Shown: positions 37,839 to 47,322, numbered from the stretch's first letter. The stretch: DNA of 64,000 bases from Serratia nevei (GCF_037948395.1 NZ_CP149940.1:4402001-4466000); one strand, 5' to 3'. Translations and numbers: made by a program. Notes: a model not told the origin generated them from the letters alone.

Positions 37839-38389
37839 TGCGCCGTCTCCTTCAGCAGGCCCGGCGTTTTCAGCACCACGTCGCGCACCGCTTCGTAGTA
37901 ACGCACATAGCCGGTACAGCGGCAGATGTGGCTGTCCAGCGCCTGCTCGATGGCGCTTTCCAGCTGCTCGCGAGCGATAGGTTCACGCTTGAGCTTTTCC
38001 ACGAAAATGGTGGCGGCATTGACGAAACCCGGCGTGCAATAGCCGCACTGGAAGCTGTAGTGCTCCAGAAACGCCTGCTGGATCGGCGACAGTTCAACCA
38101 CCTCGCCCTGCTCGTCCACCTTGGCGTGGCCTTCGACGGTACGCACTTTCTTGCCGTTGAAGAAATGCGCGCCGGTGATGCAGGTGCGCACCTCTTCGCT
38201 GGTGCCGCTCGGGTGATCGACGATCGCCACGCAGGCGTGGCAAATGCCCTGCCCGCAGCCTAGGCGCGAACCGGTCAGGTCAAGGTACTCGTGCAGGAAA
38301 TCGATCATCATCAAGCCTTCCGGCACCTCGATCGGGCCGTACTGCTTCTCGTTGATGGTCAGGGAGATCGGCTGGGTTTTAATGCTCAT
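37835..38389 (-). CDS. (2Fe-2S)-binding small subunit of a molybdenum hydroxylase
   Basis: Small subunit of the xanthine oxidase superfamily, 184 residues, with two [2Fe-2S] clusters. The plant-type cluster uses Cys45, Cys50, Cys53 and Cys70 (GCGQGICHAC region). The second uses Cys115, Cys118, Cys156 and Cys158 (QCGYC and ICRC). It resembles the small subunits of isoquinoline 1-oxidoreductase (IorA) and bacterial aldehyde dehydrogenases. No Tat signal is seen, so if the complex is periplasmic this subunit is carried out with the large one. It overlaps both neighbours by four bases. Confidence 0.9.
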   Translation of the reverse strand: MSIKTQPISLTINEKQYGPIEVPEGLMMIDFLHEYLDLTGSRLGCGQGICHACVAIVDHPSGTSEEVRTCITGAHFFNGKKVRTVEGHAKVDEQGEVVELSPIQQAFLEHYSFQCGYCTPGFVNAATIFVEKLKREPIAREQLESAIEQALDSHICRCTGYVRYYEAVRDVVLKTPGLLKETAQ

Positions 38390-41175
38390 TGTAATACCTC
38401 ACGAATATTTTCTGCACGAACGGGCAAATCACGGAAACGGTGGCCGGTGGCGTCGGCGATGGCGTTGACCAGCGCGGCCACGATCGGGATCATCACCACC
38501 TCCGCCATGCCTTTCGGCGGATCGGTTTCCGACAGCGCCGGCAGGATGTCGCCGCTCTGTTTCCACACCGCCACGTCGCTGGCGCGCGGCAGGTGGTAAC
38601 GGTTGAAGTTCCAGGTGCCGTTGCCCGGGCCGTCTTCGTACAGCGGTAAATATTCGTGCAGCGCATGGCCGATCCCCATCGCCAGCCCGCCCTGCAGCTG
38701 GCCGGAAACCAGTTCCGGCACGATCAGGTTGCCGCACTCCATGATCGAATGGTGATTCAACAATTCCACCTGGCCGGTGGCGATATCCACCGCCACTTCC
38801 GCCAGCGTGCCAACGGCGCTGTAGTAGGTCACCGCCGCATTGTTGCGCTGGGTTGGCGGGTAGTAGACCTGCCCGCGCGCCAGCGGTTTGAATTCACCGC
38901 CGGCGTTGCGCAGCGCCATGCCGTCGATCGGCAGGCGTTCGCTTTTGCCGTTCAGCGTGAAATCGGCCTCCGCCCACTGCCAGCGGTTGAAAACGTGCAC
39001 CGCAGCGCCGGTGACGCCGCCCATCTGATAGGCCGTCTTGGCCAGCAGCTCGAGGCTCAGCACCGACATGCCCGCCGCCGTCAGGCCGCCCTCGACCCAA
39101 CGCGCATCTTCACGCCGCACCACCAGCGGCGCCGCCTGGCCGCCGCCGATGCCGGCCTGCCACAGCGCCATCGCCGCCGGCCACAGGCCGCGATCGAAGA
39201 TCAGGCGCGCCGCTTCGCGGGTGCTATGCGAGAAGTAATAGGCCGAGTTGCTGGCGCTGGACGGCGAGCAGTAGCTCGGCGTCCAGTTAGGGTTGGTTTG
39301 CAGCTTATCCTGCTCCTCTTGCGACATCAGGTAAGGATCGCCGCTGGTGACCATCGGCAGCACCGACCAGTCGGTGACCGAGAAATGCGCTTCGTCGGCC
39401 GGTTTGCCCAGCCACTGTGCGCACAGCACCGACTGCGAGGTCGACATGCCGGTGCCCATCTCCGCGCCGCTGTGATGCAGCGTGATGCGGCCGTCTTCGC
39501 TCAGCTCCACCCGGGCGAACGAGGTTTCCGCCCCGGTGCCGAAGTCTTTCTGCACGCAGCCGAAGCCAACGCCATAGCGCTTGCCGGGATGACGGCTCTC
39601 AAACTCGGCCTTGCGTTCGGCGCGCTTGAGCCACATCTCATGCTTCGCCGCCTTCTCCAGCACTTCATCGGCACGGATCGCACCGGCCGGGATCGCCCCC
39701 TGGGTGTTTTTCATGCCGGATTTCAACACGTTGCGCAGGCGGAATTCGATCGGGTCGATCTTCAGTTCAGCGGCCAGCTCATCCACCATCATCTCGGTGG
39801 CGGCCATGCTCTGCAGCGTGCCGTAACCGCGCGCCGAGCCGGCGTCGATGGCGCGCGAGGCCAGCCCGACCGACGACAGATCGCTTTTCGGGAAGTAGTA
39901 AATAGACTGGGCGGCGGTCGCGCCAACCATCACCACCGAAGGGGTAAAGTTGCTGCGGCCGCCGCCGTCCGCGGTCATGTCACCGAGGAACGACTGCATA
40001 ACGCCGGTCTGGCGATCCACCGCGATGCGGTAATTCATATCGAACGCGTGGCGCTTCAGCGCCGTCTGGAACTGCTCGAAGCGGTCATTGGCCAGGCGCA
40101 CCGGGTGGCCGTCGCCGTACATCGCCGCCACCGCGCCGTAATACGGGAAGTTGTAGTGATCTTTCGAACCGTAGCCCACGGTGTAGCACGGGTGCAGGAT
40201 CAGCTGTTTCACCGGCGGATTGCGCTTGGCCAGCATGCGCGGCATCTCATCGGCCACTTCCTGCGGCGACTGGGTCGGCACCACCAGATGCAGCGTTTGC
40301 GTCTCGGCGTCGAACCAGCCGTTGGCGTTGTCCGGCTCCAGCGCCGAGGTATCGATCGACTGCGTAGTGTAGCGGCGTGACATCACCAGCCAATCGGCCG
40401 GCGGGTTTGCCATCTCGTCGGCGATCAGGCCCGCATAGCGCATGCCTTCCTGATCCAGCTTGCCGCCCTCGCGCCCTTCCGGCCACACCGGCAGATGTTT
40501 TTTCATCGATACCGGGAAGATTGGCGTGTCCTTCAGGCTGGAGAAGCGATCGTCGTCGAACGGCTGATCGCCCCCCACCCGCACATAGCGGAAGCTGCCC
40601 CAGGGATCGCGCTCCAGCGGGCCGGTGACCGCGCCGTATTTGATGGTCTCTTCGCGGAATTTCAGCTTGTCCTTGGCGAAGCGGAAACGGGCGAAGTCGT
40701 GATAGATCAGGATCGCCACCGCCTGGCCGAGGTAGGCCGGGGTTTTGCCGCTCGGCAGCAGCATGTCGTCACCGTAGAACGCCGGGAAGGCCAGGCCGTC
40801 GCGCGCCAGATCTTCCGCCGTCACCAGGCGATCCGGCTGCAGGTCGTCCCCCAATAGCGACAGATCGACCCCTTCGAACAGCCGGTTGGCTTTGGTGACG
40901 CGCAGAATGAAGGCGTGCGCCTGTTTCTGCGGCCAGTGCGGCATGTCCACCGCGCGGATATCGCGCGCGAACACCTTCTGCCCCATGACCTTGGCGCGGC
41001 CATCGATACGGAAACGGACGCGTTTGGTCTGCGGATCCCAGTTGGGTGACTGGAGGATTTTTTGCTCGAACAGCGCGGCGTAGGCGCGGCTGTACAGGGG
41101 CGCGAGATACACAGACACCCCCGCAATCACGGCGCTTTTGATAAAGCGGCGCCGCGACGGGTTGAAATTGCTCAT
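38386..41175 (-). CDS. Molybdopterin-binding large subunit, isoquinoline oxidoreductase / aldehyde dehydrogenase type
   Basis: Catalytic subunit of 929 residues in the IorB-like branch of the xanthine oxidase superfamily, binding molybdopterin cytosine dinucleotide. The leader SRRRFIKSAVIAGVSVYLAP is Tat-like and predicts periplasmic location. Recognisable segments include KVFARDIRAVDMP, GYGSKDHYNFPYYG, GSARGYGTLQSMAATEMM, ELSEDGRITLHHSGAEMGTG and near the C-terminus DPPKGMAE, whose Glu is in the position of the catalytic base. No FAD subunit gene is present; the cytochrome replaces it. I chose ATG 41175 because GGAC precedes it and the Tat leader starts there. The substrate (an aldehyde or N-heterocycle) cannot be told from sequence. 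Confidence 0.88.
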   Translation of the reverse strand: MSNFNPSRRRFIKSAVIAGVSVYLAPLYSRAYAALFEQKILQSPNWDPQTKRVRFRIDGRAKVMGQKVFARDIRAVDMPHWPQKQAHAFILRVTKANRLFEGVDLSLLGDDLQPDRLVTAEDLARDGLAFPAFYGDDMLLPSGKTPAYLGQAVAILIYHDFARFRFAKDKLKFREETIKYGAVTGPLERDPWGSFRYVRVGGDQPFDDDRFSSLKDTPIFPVSMKKHLPVWPEGREGGKLDQEGMRYAGLIADEMANPPADWLVMSRRYTTQSIDTSALEPDNANGWFDAETQTLHLVVPTQSPQEVADEMPRMLAKRNPPVKQLILHPCYTVGYGSKDHYNFPYYGAVAAMYGDGHPVRLANDRFEQFQTALKRHAFDMNYRIAVDRQTGVMQSFLGDMTADGGGRSNFTPSVVMVGATAAQSIYYFPKSDLSSVGLASRAIDAGSARGYGTLQSMAATEMMVDELAAELKIDPIEFRLRNVLKSGMKNTQGAIPAGAIRADEVLEKAAKHEMWLKRAERKAEFESRHPGKRYGVGFGCVQKDFGTGAETSFARVELSEDGRITLHHSGAEMGTGMSTSQSVLCAQWLGKPADEAHFSVTDWSVLPMVTSGDPYLMSQEEQDKLQTNPNWTPSYCSPSSASNSAYYFSHSTREAARLIFDRGLWPAAMALWQAGIGGGQAAPLVVRREDARWVEGGLTAAGMSVLSLELLAKTAYQMGGVTGAAVHVFNRWQWAEADFTLNGKSERLPIDGMALRNAGGEFKPLARGQVYYPPTQRNNAAVTYYSAVGTLAEVAVDIATGQVELLNHHSIMECGNLIVPELVSGQLQGGLAMGIGHALHEYLPLYEDGPGNGTWNFNRYHLPRASDVAVWKQSGDILPALSETDPPKGMAEVVMIPIVAALVNAIADATGHRFRDLPVRAENIREVLQ

Positions 41176-41383
41176 AAATAAGTCCTTCACGTCTTTCTTG
41201 TAATTGGTTTTTGTTCGCGGTGTTGTTGCGCAAACGCTGACGACCTTGCCGTAGACGTCATAAGCATATGCTTATAACTAAAATTATGTGATGATTAACA
41301 GGCTGTTTTCAACAAAAAAACATTTGCAAAACACAGGTAGTTTGTAGGCTAATAAATAATTTGCGCAAACGCGGACTTCAACC
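41176..41383. promoter_or_regulatory. Divergent promoter region of the molybdo-enzyme and maturation genes
   Basis: 208-bp region, markedly more AT-rich than its neighbours. It contains a perfect 16-bp palindrome ATAAGCATATGCTTAT (41260-41275). It also has the 12-mer TTGCGCAAACGC twice in the same orientation, at 41226-41237 and 41361-41372, one near each gene. These are candidate binding sites for a regulator of both arms. Confidence 0.55.
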
Positions 41384-41968
41384 ATGACCACGGGCATTGT
41401 CATTACCGCCGCCGGACGCGGGGAGCGCTTTATTCAGGCCGGCGGCCAGGGCAACAAATTGAACGCCGGATTTACCGACGCGGCGGGCGAGCGGCGATCG
41501 CTGTTCGAACACACCCTGCGCCAGGCATTGGCTTCCGGCCTGCCGGTACAGGTGGTGACCCGGCCGGATAATCTGCCGGTGCTGGCAGCCTGCGCCGCCA
41601 ATCAGGTGCCGGTCACCCTGCTCGACAGTTCGGGCCTCGGCGACTCGATCGCCGCGGGCGTTGCGGCCACGCAGCACTGGCAGGGCTGGCTGATCCACCT
41701 GGCCGATATGCCGTTCGTCGGCGCCGAGGTTTTCCGGCAGGTGGCGGATGCCTTACGGCAGCACGCGATCGTGCGCCCCTGCTATGCGCAACAGCCCGGT
41801 CACCCGGTCGGCTTTTCCGACCTATTGCGCAAACCCCTTTGCCAACTGCGCGGCGATAATGGCGCGCGTGAACTGCTGCAAGGCGCGGCAGTGCACCTGC
41901 TGCCGCTTGAGCACCCCGGCGTCGTGCAGGATATTGATCTTCCATCGCAACTCCCGGCCAGCGAGTAA
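41384..41968 (+). CDS. MocA-like molybdenum cofactor cytidylyltransferase
   Basis: Nucleotidyltransferase of 194 residues. GIVITAAGRGERF is the nucleotide-binding loop, SSGLGDSIAAGV and HLADMPFVGAEVF are the MobA/MocA signature regions, and PGHPVGFSDLL is typical of MocA. MocA converts molybdopterin to its cytosine dinucleotide form, the cofactor of xanthine-oxidase-type enzymes, so it probably matures the divergent large subunit. The AAGRGER loop departs from the usual LAAG(x)S(x)RMG(x)xK form, so substrate specificity is inferred from context. XdhC-like protein follows after 8 bp. Confidence 0.82.
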   Translation: MTTGIVITAAGRGERFIQAGGQGNKLNAGFTDAAGERRSLFEHTLRQALASGLPVQVVTRPDNLPVLAACAANQVPVTLLDSSGLGDSIAAGVAATQHWQGWLIHLADMPFVGAEVFRQVADALRQHAIVRPCYAQQPGHPVGFSDLLRKPLCQLRGDNGARELLQGAAVHLLPLEHPGVVQDIDLPSQLPASE

Positions 41969-41976
41969 ATTCACCT

Positions 41977-43029
41977 ATGCAACATCTTGATGTCACCGTG
42001 GTCAGCCAGGCGATAAGCTGGCTGCAGCAACAGCCGGTCTGGTTATGCACCGTGCTCAGTACCTACGGCTCTTCGCCGCGGTCGCCGGGCGCGCTGATGG
42101 CGGCGACCCGCGACGGCCGCTACAGCGGTTCGCTGTCGGGCGGCTGCGTGGAGGAGGATTTTTTGCGCCGCGTGGCCGCCGGGGAGTATCAGGCGGCCAG
42201 CCAGGTGATCCGTTACGGCGAAGGCGGCATGACGCCCAACGTGGCGCTGCCCTGCGGCGGCGTGCTGGACGTGCTGATCGAATACCTGCCGGCGGGTGAA
42301 GACAGCATCGCTTACCTGCAACGCATCGCCGGCGCGCTGGAAGGGCATCACGCGTTGATCAAACGCCTGACGCTGCCCAACGCCTGCCACAGCCTCGAGC
42401 AAAGCCACTTCACCAGCGCCACGCAGGTCGAACGCCGGCTCGAGCAGATCACCCTGCACATCGCGGCCGCGCCGCGCCTGCTGATCGCCGGGCTGTCCAG
42501 CGTGGCGCTGTACTGCGCCGATTTCGCCGTGGCGCTGGGGTTTGAGGTGCTGGTGTGCGAGAACCGCCCGGAGGTGCTGGATAACTTTGCCGCCGAGCTG
42601 AAACCGGGCGTGACGTTGCTGCGCCAGTTTCCGGCCAAATTTATTGAAGAAGGGGGATGCCACGCCAATACCGCCGTCGTGGCGCTGACCCACGATCCGC
42701 GCATGGACGACCTGACGCTGATGGAAGCGATCCACACCCCGGCGTTTTACATCGGGGCCATGGGCTCGCTCAGAAACAGCGCGCGGCGGCGCCAGCGTTT
42801 GCAGCAGATTGCCGAATTCACGCCGCAGGAGCTGGAACGCATCCATGCGCCGATCGGCCTGCCGCTGGGCAGCAAAACCCCGGCGGAGATCGCCCTGGCA
42901 GTGATGGCGGCGATCGTGCAGCACAAAAACCGGCTGCCGGCCGCCGACGGGATCAATGCAGCGGCACCACCGGCACCAGATGCTGCAGCTCCAGATGCAG
43001 TTCCTCTTTCCCGCTCAGCGAATAGCTGA
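41977..43029 (+). CDS. XdhC/CoxI-family maturation factor
   Basis: Probably binds the molybdenum cofactor, directs its sulfuration and inserts it into the apo-enzyme. The 350-residue product has the XdhC/CoxI N-terminal domain (CTVLSTYGSSPRSPGALM, SGSLSGGCVEEDF) and a C-terminal Rossmann domain (IGAMGSLRNSARRRQRLQ, PIGLPLGSKTPAEIALAVMAAI). The last 25 residues, rich in Ala and Pro, look non-conserved and are encoded inside the 3' end of the convergent regulator gene, with a 77-bp overlap. It forms an operon with the MocA-like gene. Confidence 0.87.
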   Translation: MQHLDVTVVSQAISWLQQQPVWLCTVLSTYGSSPRSPGALMAATRDGRYSGSLSGGCVEEDFLRRVAAGEYQAASQVIRYGEGGMTPNVALPCGGVLDVLIEYLPAGEDSIAYLQRIAGALEGHHALIKRLTLPNACHSLEQSHFTSATQVERRLEQITLHIAAAPRLLIAGLSSVALYCADFAVALGFEVLVCENRPEVLDNFAAELKPGVTLLRQFPAKFIEEGGCHANTAVVALTHDPRMDDLTLMEAIHTPAFYIGAMGSLRNSARRRQRLQQIAEFTPQELERIHAPIGLPLGSKTPAEIALAVMAAIVQHKNRLPAADGINAAAPPAPDAAAPDAVPLSRSANS

Positions 43030-43819
43030 ACACCGTAATGTCCGGCCCGTCACCGCGGGCCAGCCCCATTTCGGGCAACACCTGCGTGTAGATCTGAATG
43101 ATGTGGTCGTTGAGCGCCACCGGCTTGCCGGAATAGCGAAAACGGCAAAACTCGCCGTGGATCTCCGGCAGCGGCTCCAGCACCACGCCTTCGCGCAGCG
43201 GGTATTCCGTCGTCACGCCCAGGGTATAATCGACCCTGACCCGCTCGCCGTCCGGCACCAGCTGGGTAAACGAATAGGTTTGCGTCGGGCGCTCGCCCAA
43301 CAAGGTGTAGAACTGCCCCCGCAGCGCGCTGCGCTGTGGCAGGTGCGACTTGTCCAGCTTCTCGATATCCAGGTGATAAGCGTACCGCTTGCCGTGAAAG
43401 GCGTATTGCCCCCGGGCGATGCTGACGCGTTCAACCTGAATATCGCCGGGCTGGCTGGCCGCCAGCGAACGCACCAGATTGCTGAAGTCCTGCTTGCGGG
43501 CATGGCGATACACGCTGGGCGATTCGGCGAAGTGTTTCTTGAAACAGCGCGAGAACGTCTGCTGGTTATCGAATTGGTATTCGACCGAGATATCGAGAAT
43601 GCTCTTCTGCGTGAAACGCAAGGCGAAAGCGGCGAGGTAGAGGCGGCGAGCGCGGATGTACGAGGCTAACGACAACCCGGTCTGCTTCTTGAACATGCGC
43701 TGCAGGTACCATTTCGTATAGCCTGACTTGGCGGAAACGATGTCCAACGACAGCGGATTGGTCAGGTTATCTTCAATCCAGACCAGCAATTCCTTGATAT
43801 GACTTTCCTGCGTACCCAT
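42953..43819 (-). CDS. Rob-like AraC-family transcriptional regulator
   Basis: Regulator of 288 residues with the DNA-binding domain at the N-terminus: two helix-turn-helix motifs in IVSAKSGYTKWYLQRMFKK and ISVEYQFDNQQTFSRCFKK. A GyrI-like effector-binding domain fills the C-terminal part. This is the layout and length of Rob (289 residues), and the N-terminal half is clearly Rob-like, but the C-terminal half diverges, so it is a paralogue rather than Rob itself. Its target may be the neighbouring molybdo-enzyme genes or efflux genes; neither is shown. Its 3' end overlaps the XdhC-like gene by 77 bp. Confidence 0.82.
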   Translation of the reverse strand: MGTQESHIKELLVWIEDNLTNPLSLDIVSAKSGYTKWYLQRMFKKQTGLSLASYIRARRLYLAAFALRFTQKSILDISVEYQFDNQQTFSRCFKKHFAESPSVYRHARKQDFSNLVRSLAASQPGDIQVERVSIARGQYAFHGKRYAYHLDIEKLDKSHLPQRSALRGQFYTLLGERPTQTYSFTQLVPDGERVRVDYTLGVTTEYPLREGVVLEPLPEIHGEFCRFRYSGKPVALNDHIIQIYTQVLPEMGLARGDGPDITVFSYSLSGKEELHLELQHLVPVVPLH

Positions 43820-43934
43820 GTGCTTGCCGAACCTTCTGTTGCCGATATTCCATTAGTCGAATTTTAGTGCTATCCGCGTAGGGTATACAGGTTAAAACTC
43901 GACGTCCAGCAAGCTACAGGACTTTACACACTCC

Positions 43935-43960
43935 CCTTCACCGCCCGCAGGCGGCGAAGG
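43935..43960 (-). terminator. Terminator-like hairpin after fumA
   Basis: Stem CCTTC-A-CCGCC / GGCGG-C-GAAGG with one mismatch, just beyond the fumA stop; no clean T-run. Confidence 0.5.
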
Positions 43961-43969
43961 GAGCCGCGC

Positions 43970-45616
43970 TTATTTCAGGCAGCTGGAGCACTGACCGGCC
44001 TGGATCTTCTGGAAGAAGTCATTGCCTTTGTCATCCACCAGGATAAACGCCGGGAAATCCTCCACTTCGATTTTCCAGATCGCTTCCATACCCAGCTCAG
44101 GATACTCCACGCACTCCAGGCTCTTGATGCTCTGCTGCGCCAGCACCGCCGCCGGGCCGCCGATGCTGCCGAGGTAGAAGCCGCCGTGCTTGTGGCAGGC
44201 ATCCGTCACCTGCTGGCTGCGGTTGCCTTTCGCCAGCATGATCATGCTGCCGCCGTGGGATTGCAGCAGATCGACGTAAGAGTCCATACGCCCGGCGGTG
44301 GTTGGCCCCAACGAACCGGACGCGTAGCCCTCCGGCGTTTTGGCCGGGCCGGCGTAGTAGATCGGGTGATCCTTGACGTACTGCGGCAGGCCTTCACCGC
44401 GATCCAGACGCTCTTTCAGCTTGGCGTGCGCGATATCGCGGCCGACGATGATGGTGCCGCTCAGCGACAGGCGGGTGGAAACCGGGTACTGCGACAGCTG
44501 TTTAAGGATCTCGGCCATCGGGCGGTTGAGATCGACTTTGATCGCCTCGCCTTCCCCGGCCTGACGCAGTTCCTGAGGAATGAATTTACCCGGATTGTGC
44601 TCCAGTTTTTCCAGCCAGATGCCGTCGCGGTTGATCTTGCCTTTGATGTTGCGGTCCGCCGAGCAGGAGACGCCCATGCCGACCGGGCAGGAGGCGCCAT
44701 GACGCGGCAGGCGCACCACGCGGATATCGTGCGCGAAGTATTTGCCGCCGAACTGCGCGCCCAGCCCCAGGTTCTGCGCTTCTTGCAGCAGCTCCGCTTC
44801 GAGTTCCAGATCGCGGAACGCCTGGCCATGCTCGTTGCCTTCGGTCGGCAGGCCATCGTAATACTTGGTCGAGGCCAGCTTGACGGTTTTCAGCGTCGCT
44901 TCCGCCGAGGTGCCGCCGATGACGAACGCCACGTGGTACGGCGGGCAAGCCGCGGTGCCCAACGTGCGCATCTTGTCGACCAGGTAGTTTTTCAGTTTGC
45001 CCGGCGACAGCAGCGCCTTGGTTTCCTGATACAGATAGGTTTTGTTGGCGGAACCGCCGCCCTTGGCGATGCACAGGAACTTGTACTCTTCGCCGTCCAC
45101 GCTGTAGAGATCGATCTGCGCCGGCAGGTTGCTGCCGGTGTTAACCTCTTTGTACATATCCAGCGCTGCGTTCTGCGAATAGCGCAGGTTCTCTTCGATG
45201 TAGGTGTTGTACACCCCGCGCGACAACGCCGCTTCATCGCCGCCGCCGGTCCAGACGCGCTGGCCCTTTTTGCCGACGATGATCGCCGTGCCGGTGTCCT
45301 GGCAGGTCGGTAAAATACCCTTGGCGGCGATTTCTGAGTTACGCAGAAATTGCAGCGCAACGTACTTGTCGTTTTCGCTGGCGTCCGGATCGTCGAGGAT
45401 ATCGGCCACCTGCTGCTGGTGCGCCGGGCGCAGCATGAACGAGGCGTCGTGGAACGCATGCTGGGCAAGCAGGGTTAACGCTTCAGGGGCAACTTTCAGA
45501 ATTTCCTGGCCTTCAAATTCGCTCACGGAAACGTGGTCGCGGCTCAGCAGGTAGTATTCGGTATCGTCTTTCTTCAGCGGGAACGGATCTTGATAGTGGA
45601 ACGGTTTATTCGACAT
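43970..45616 (-). CDS. fumA: Class I fumarate hydratase (FumA/FumB type)
   Basis: Oxygen-sensitive [4Fe-4S] enzyme interconverting fumarate and malate. The 548-residue product matches E. coli FumA/FumB in length and nearly throughout sequence: [20 protein letters not shown] start, [10 protein letters not shown] and GVSCSADRN with Fe-S cysteines, TAACPPYH, and C-terminal beta domain with [16 protein letters not shown]. FumA and FumB cannot be told apart by sequence alone; FumA is the default. The ATG at 45616 gives the family start. E. coli fumA lies beside fumC, but here it stands next to sprT. Confidence 0.93.
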   Translation of the reverse strand: MSNKPFHYQDPFPLKKDDTEYYLLSRDHVSVSEFEGQEILKVAPEALTLLAQHAFHDASFMLRPAHQQQVADILDDPDASENDKYVALQFLRNSEIAAKGILPTCQDTGTAIIVGKKGQRVWTGGGDEAALSRGVYNTYIEENLRYSQNAALDMYKEVNTGSNLPAQIDLYSVDGEEYKFLCIAKGGGSANKTYLYQETKALLSPGKLKNYLVDKMRTLGTAACPPYHVAFVIGGTSAEATLKTVKLASTKYYDGLPTEGNEHGQAFRDLELEAELLQEAQNLGLGAQFGGKYFAHDIRVVRLPRHGASCPVGMGVSCSADRNIKGKINRDGIWLEKLEHNPGKFIPQELRQAGEGEAIKVDLNRPMAEILKQLSQYPVSTRLSLSGTIIVGRDIAHAKLKERLDRGEGLPQYVKDHPIYYAGPAKTPEGYASGSLGPTTAGRMDSYVDLLQSHGGSMIMLAKGNRSQQVTDACHKHGGFYLGSIGGPAAVLAQQSIKSLECVEYPELGMEAIWKIEVEDFPAFILVDDKGNDFFQKIQAGQCSSCLK

Positions 45617-45988
45617 TGATCTCTCACTTGCAACATCAGCTGCGTTAAATTCACACTTGCGGCGCACGGCTCGGCGCCTTGTCAAAAAACTGCCTCCACC
45701 TTACGTATTTTTAATCAGTCAGTTATTGCGCCAAATCGCAAAATAACCGCTCTTTGCGTAAGGGATTACCACAGGCGGCGTTTCAACCTTGCTCGGTGAG
45801 AACTGCGGGTACAGGCTCATCATGCACGCTTTATTATCCCGCAGTTAACACATTGATTACAATCCATCGGCGGCGATCGTCTTATCAATGTGGCGAAAAA
45901 CCGGCGCGCAGCGCCAAGAAAGCGTCGGATGCGGATTTAGGCCGGGGCATATTGTCAGCCGCCGCGCCATTGCTTAAGCTAGGCCGCA
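45617..45988. promoter_or_regulatory. fumA-sprT divergent intergenic region
   Basis: 372 bp holding the fumA promoter and probably that of sprT. An imperfect inverted repeat, GTTATTGCG (45722-45730) and CGCAAAATAAC (45737-45747), could be an operator. No gene is recognisable. Confidence 0.4.
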
Positions 45989-46501
45989 ATGAACAAACCA
46001 AGAATCCCCATCGCGCTGCAACAAGCGGTGATGCGCTGCCTGCGAGAAAAGCTGCAGTTGGCACGCCGGCATTTTGCCGTCGAGTTCCCCGAACCCAGCA
46101 TCGTCTATCAGCAACGCGGCACCAGCGCGGGCACCGCCTGGCTGCAAAGCTGGGAAATCCGTCTGAACCCGGTGCTGCTGCTGGAAAACCAACAGCCGTT
46201 TATCGATGAAGTGGTGCCGCACGAGCTGGCGCACCTGCTGGTGTTTCGCCAATTCGGCCGGGTGGCGCCGCACGGCCGCGAATGGCGCTGGATGATGGAA
46301 AGCGTGCTGCTGACCCCCGCCAGCCGCACTCACCGTTTCGAAACCGCCTCGGTGCAAAGCAAAACCTTCCCCTACCGCTGCGGCTGCGGACAGCACCAGC
46401 TCACCATTCGCCGCCATAACCGCGTGCTGCGCGGCGAAAGCGAATACCGCTGCCGCCGGTGCGGCGAGAAACTGAAATTTCTTGCTAGCGAGAACCTTTA
46501 G
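45989..46501 (+). CDS. sprT: SprT family zinc metalloprotein
   Basis: SprT-like protein of 170 residues, relatives of eukaryotic Spartan; in E. coli its role is unsettled. It has the zinc-metalloprotease motif HELAH in [14 protein letters not shown] and a C-terminal zinc ribbon with CGCGQHQ and [34 protein letters not shown] is typical. It precedes endA, as in E. coli, after about 100 bp. Confidence 0.93.
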   Translation: MNKPRIPIALQQAVMRCLREKLQLARRHFAVEFPEPSIVYQQRGTSAGTAWLQSWEIRLNPVLLLENQQPFIDEVVPHELAHLLVFRQFGRVAPHGREWRWMMESVLLTPASRTHRFETASVQSKTFPYRCGCGQHQLTIRRHNRVLRGESEYRCRRCGEKLKFLASENL

Positions 46502-46602
46502 TTAAACGATTTATACGTTAAAACAAGCAAATATCGCCATTTGCCACTGCCGGCAAGTTCCGTTACCCTGCCTGCTTTTCCAATTTTGAGCTGTTTTGGA
46601 AT

Positions 46603-47298
46603 ATGCTTCGCAGAATTTTGTTTATGGCGGTTTTCGCCGCAGGCGCCGTACAGGCGCACGGCATCAATAATTTTTCTCAGGCCAAGGCGGCGGCGGCCAA
46701 GATTAACCAAGATGCGCCGGGCAGTTTTTACTGCGGCTGCCGCATCGACTGGCAAGGCAAGAAGGGCATCCCGGATCTCGCCGGCTGTGGCTATCAGGTG
46801 CGTAAAAACGCCCAACGCGCGCAGCGCATCGAGTGGGAACACGTGGTGCCGGCCTGGCAGTTCGGCCACCAGCTGCAGTGCTGGCAGGACGGCGGGCGCA
46901 AGAACTGCAACAAAGACGCCACCTATCGCCAGATAGAAACCGATCTGCACAACCTGCAGCCGGCGATCGGCGAAGTGAACGGCGACCGCAATAACTTCAT
47001 GTACAGCCAATGGAACGGCGGTGAAGGCCAATACGGGCAATGCCCGATGAAGGTGGACTTCAAGAATAAACAGGCGGAGCCGCCCGCCCGCGCCCGCGGC
47101 GCCATTGCCCGCACCTACTTCTACATGCGCGATCGCTACCAGCTGCGGCTGTCACGCCAGCAAACTCAGCTGTTCGAGGTGTGGAACCGGCAATATCCGG
47201 TGAGCCAATGGGAATGTCAGCGTGAAGCACGTATCGCCAAGGTGCAGGGCAACCACAACCCCTATATTCAACAGGCTTGTCAGCAGCGGAAAAGCTAA
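46603..47298 (+). CDS. endA: DNA-specific endonuclease I
   Basis: Periplasmic nuclease making double-strand breaks in DNA. The 231-residue product starts with a signal peptide ([18 protein letters not shown]), then the mature enzyme with the catalytic beta-beta-metal motif [14 protein letters not shown] (active-site His) and [20 protein letters not shown]. Eight or more Cys residues form disulfides in the homologue. A GC-rich hairpin follows the stop. Confidence 0.96.
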   Translation: MLRRILFMAVFAAGAVQAHGINNFSQAKAAAAKINQDAPGSFYCGCRIDWQGKKGIPDLAGCGYQVRKNAQRAQRIEWEHVVPAWQFGHQLQCWQDGGRKNCNKDATYRQIETDLHNLQPAIGEVNGDRNNFMYSQWNGGEGQYGQCPMKVDFKNKQAEPPARARGAIARTYFYMRDRYQLRLSRQQTQLFEVWNRQYPVSQWECQREARIAKVQGNHNPYIQQACQQRKS

Positions 47299-47322
47299 CC
47301 TACTATAGCCTTTATCTTTCAT

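Noticed and set aside
38656..40380. 574-codon frame opposite the molybdo-enzyme large subunit
   Set aside because: No homology or ribosome site; shadow of a GC-rich gene.
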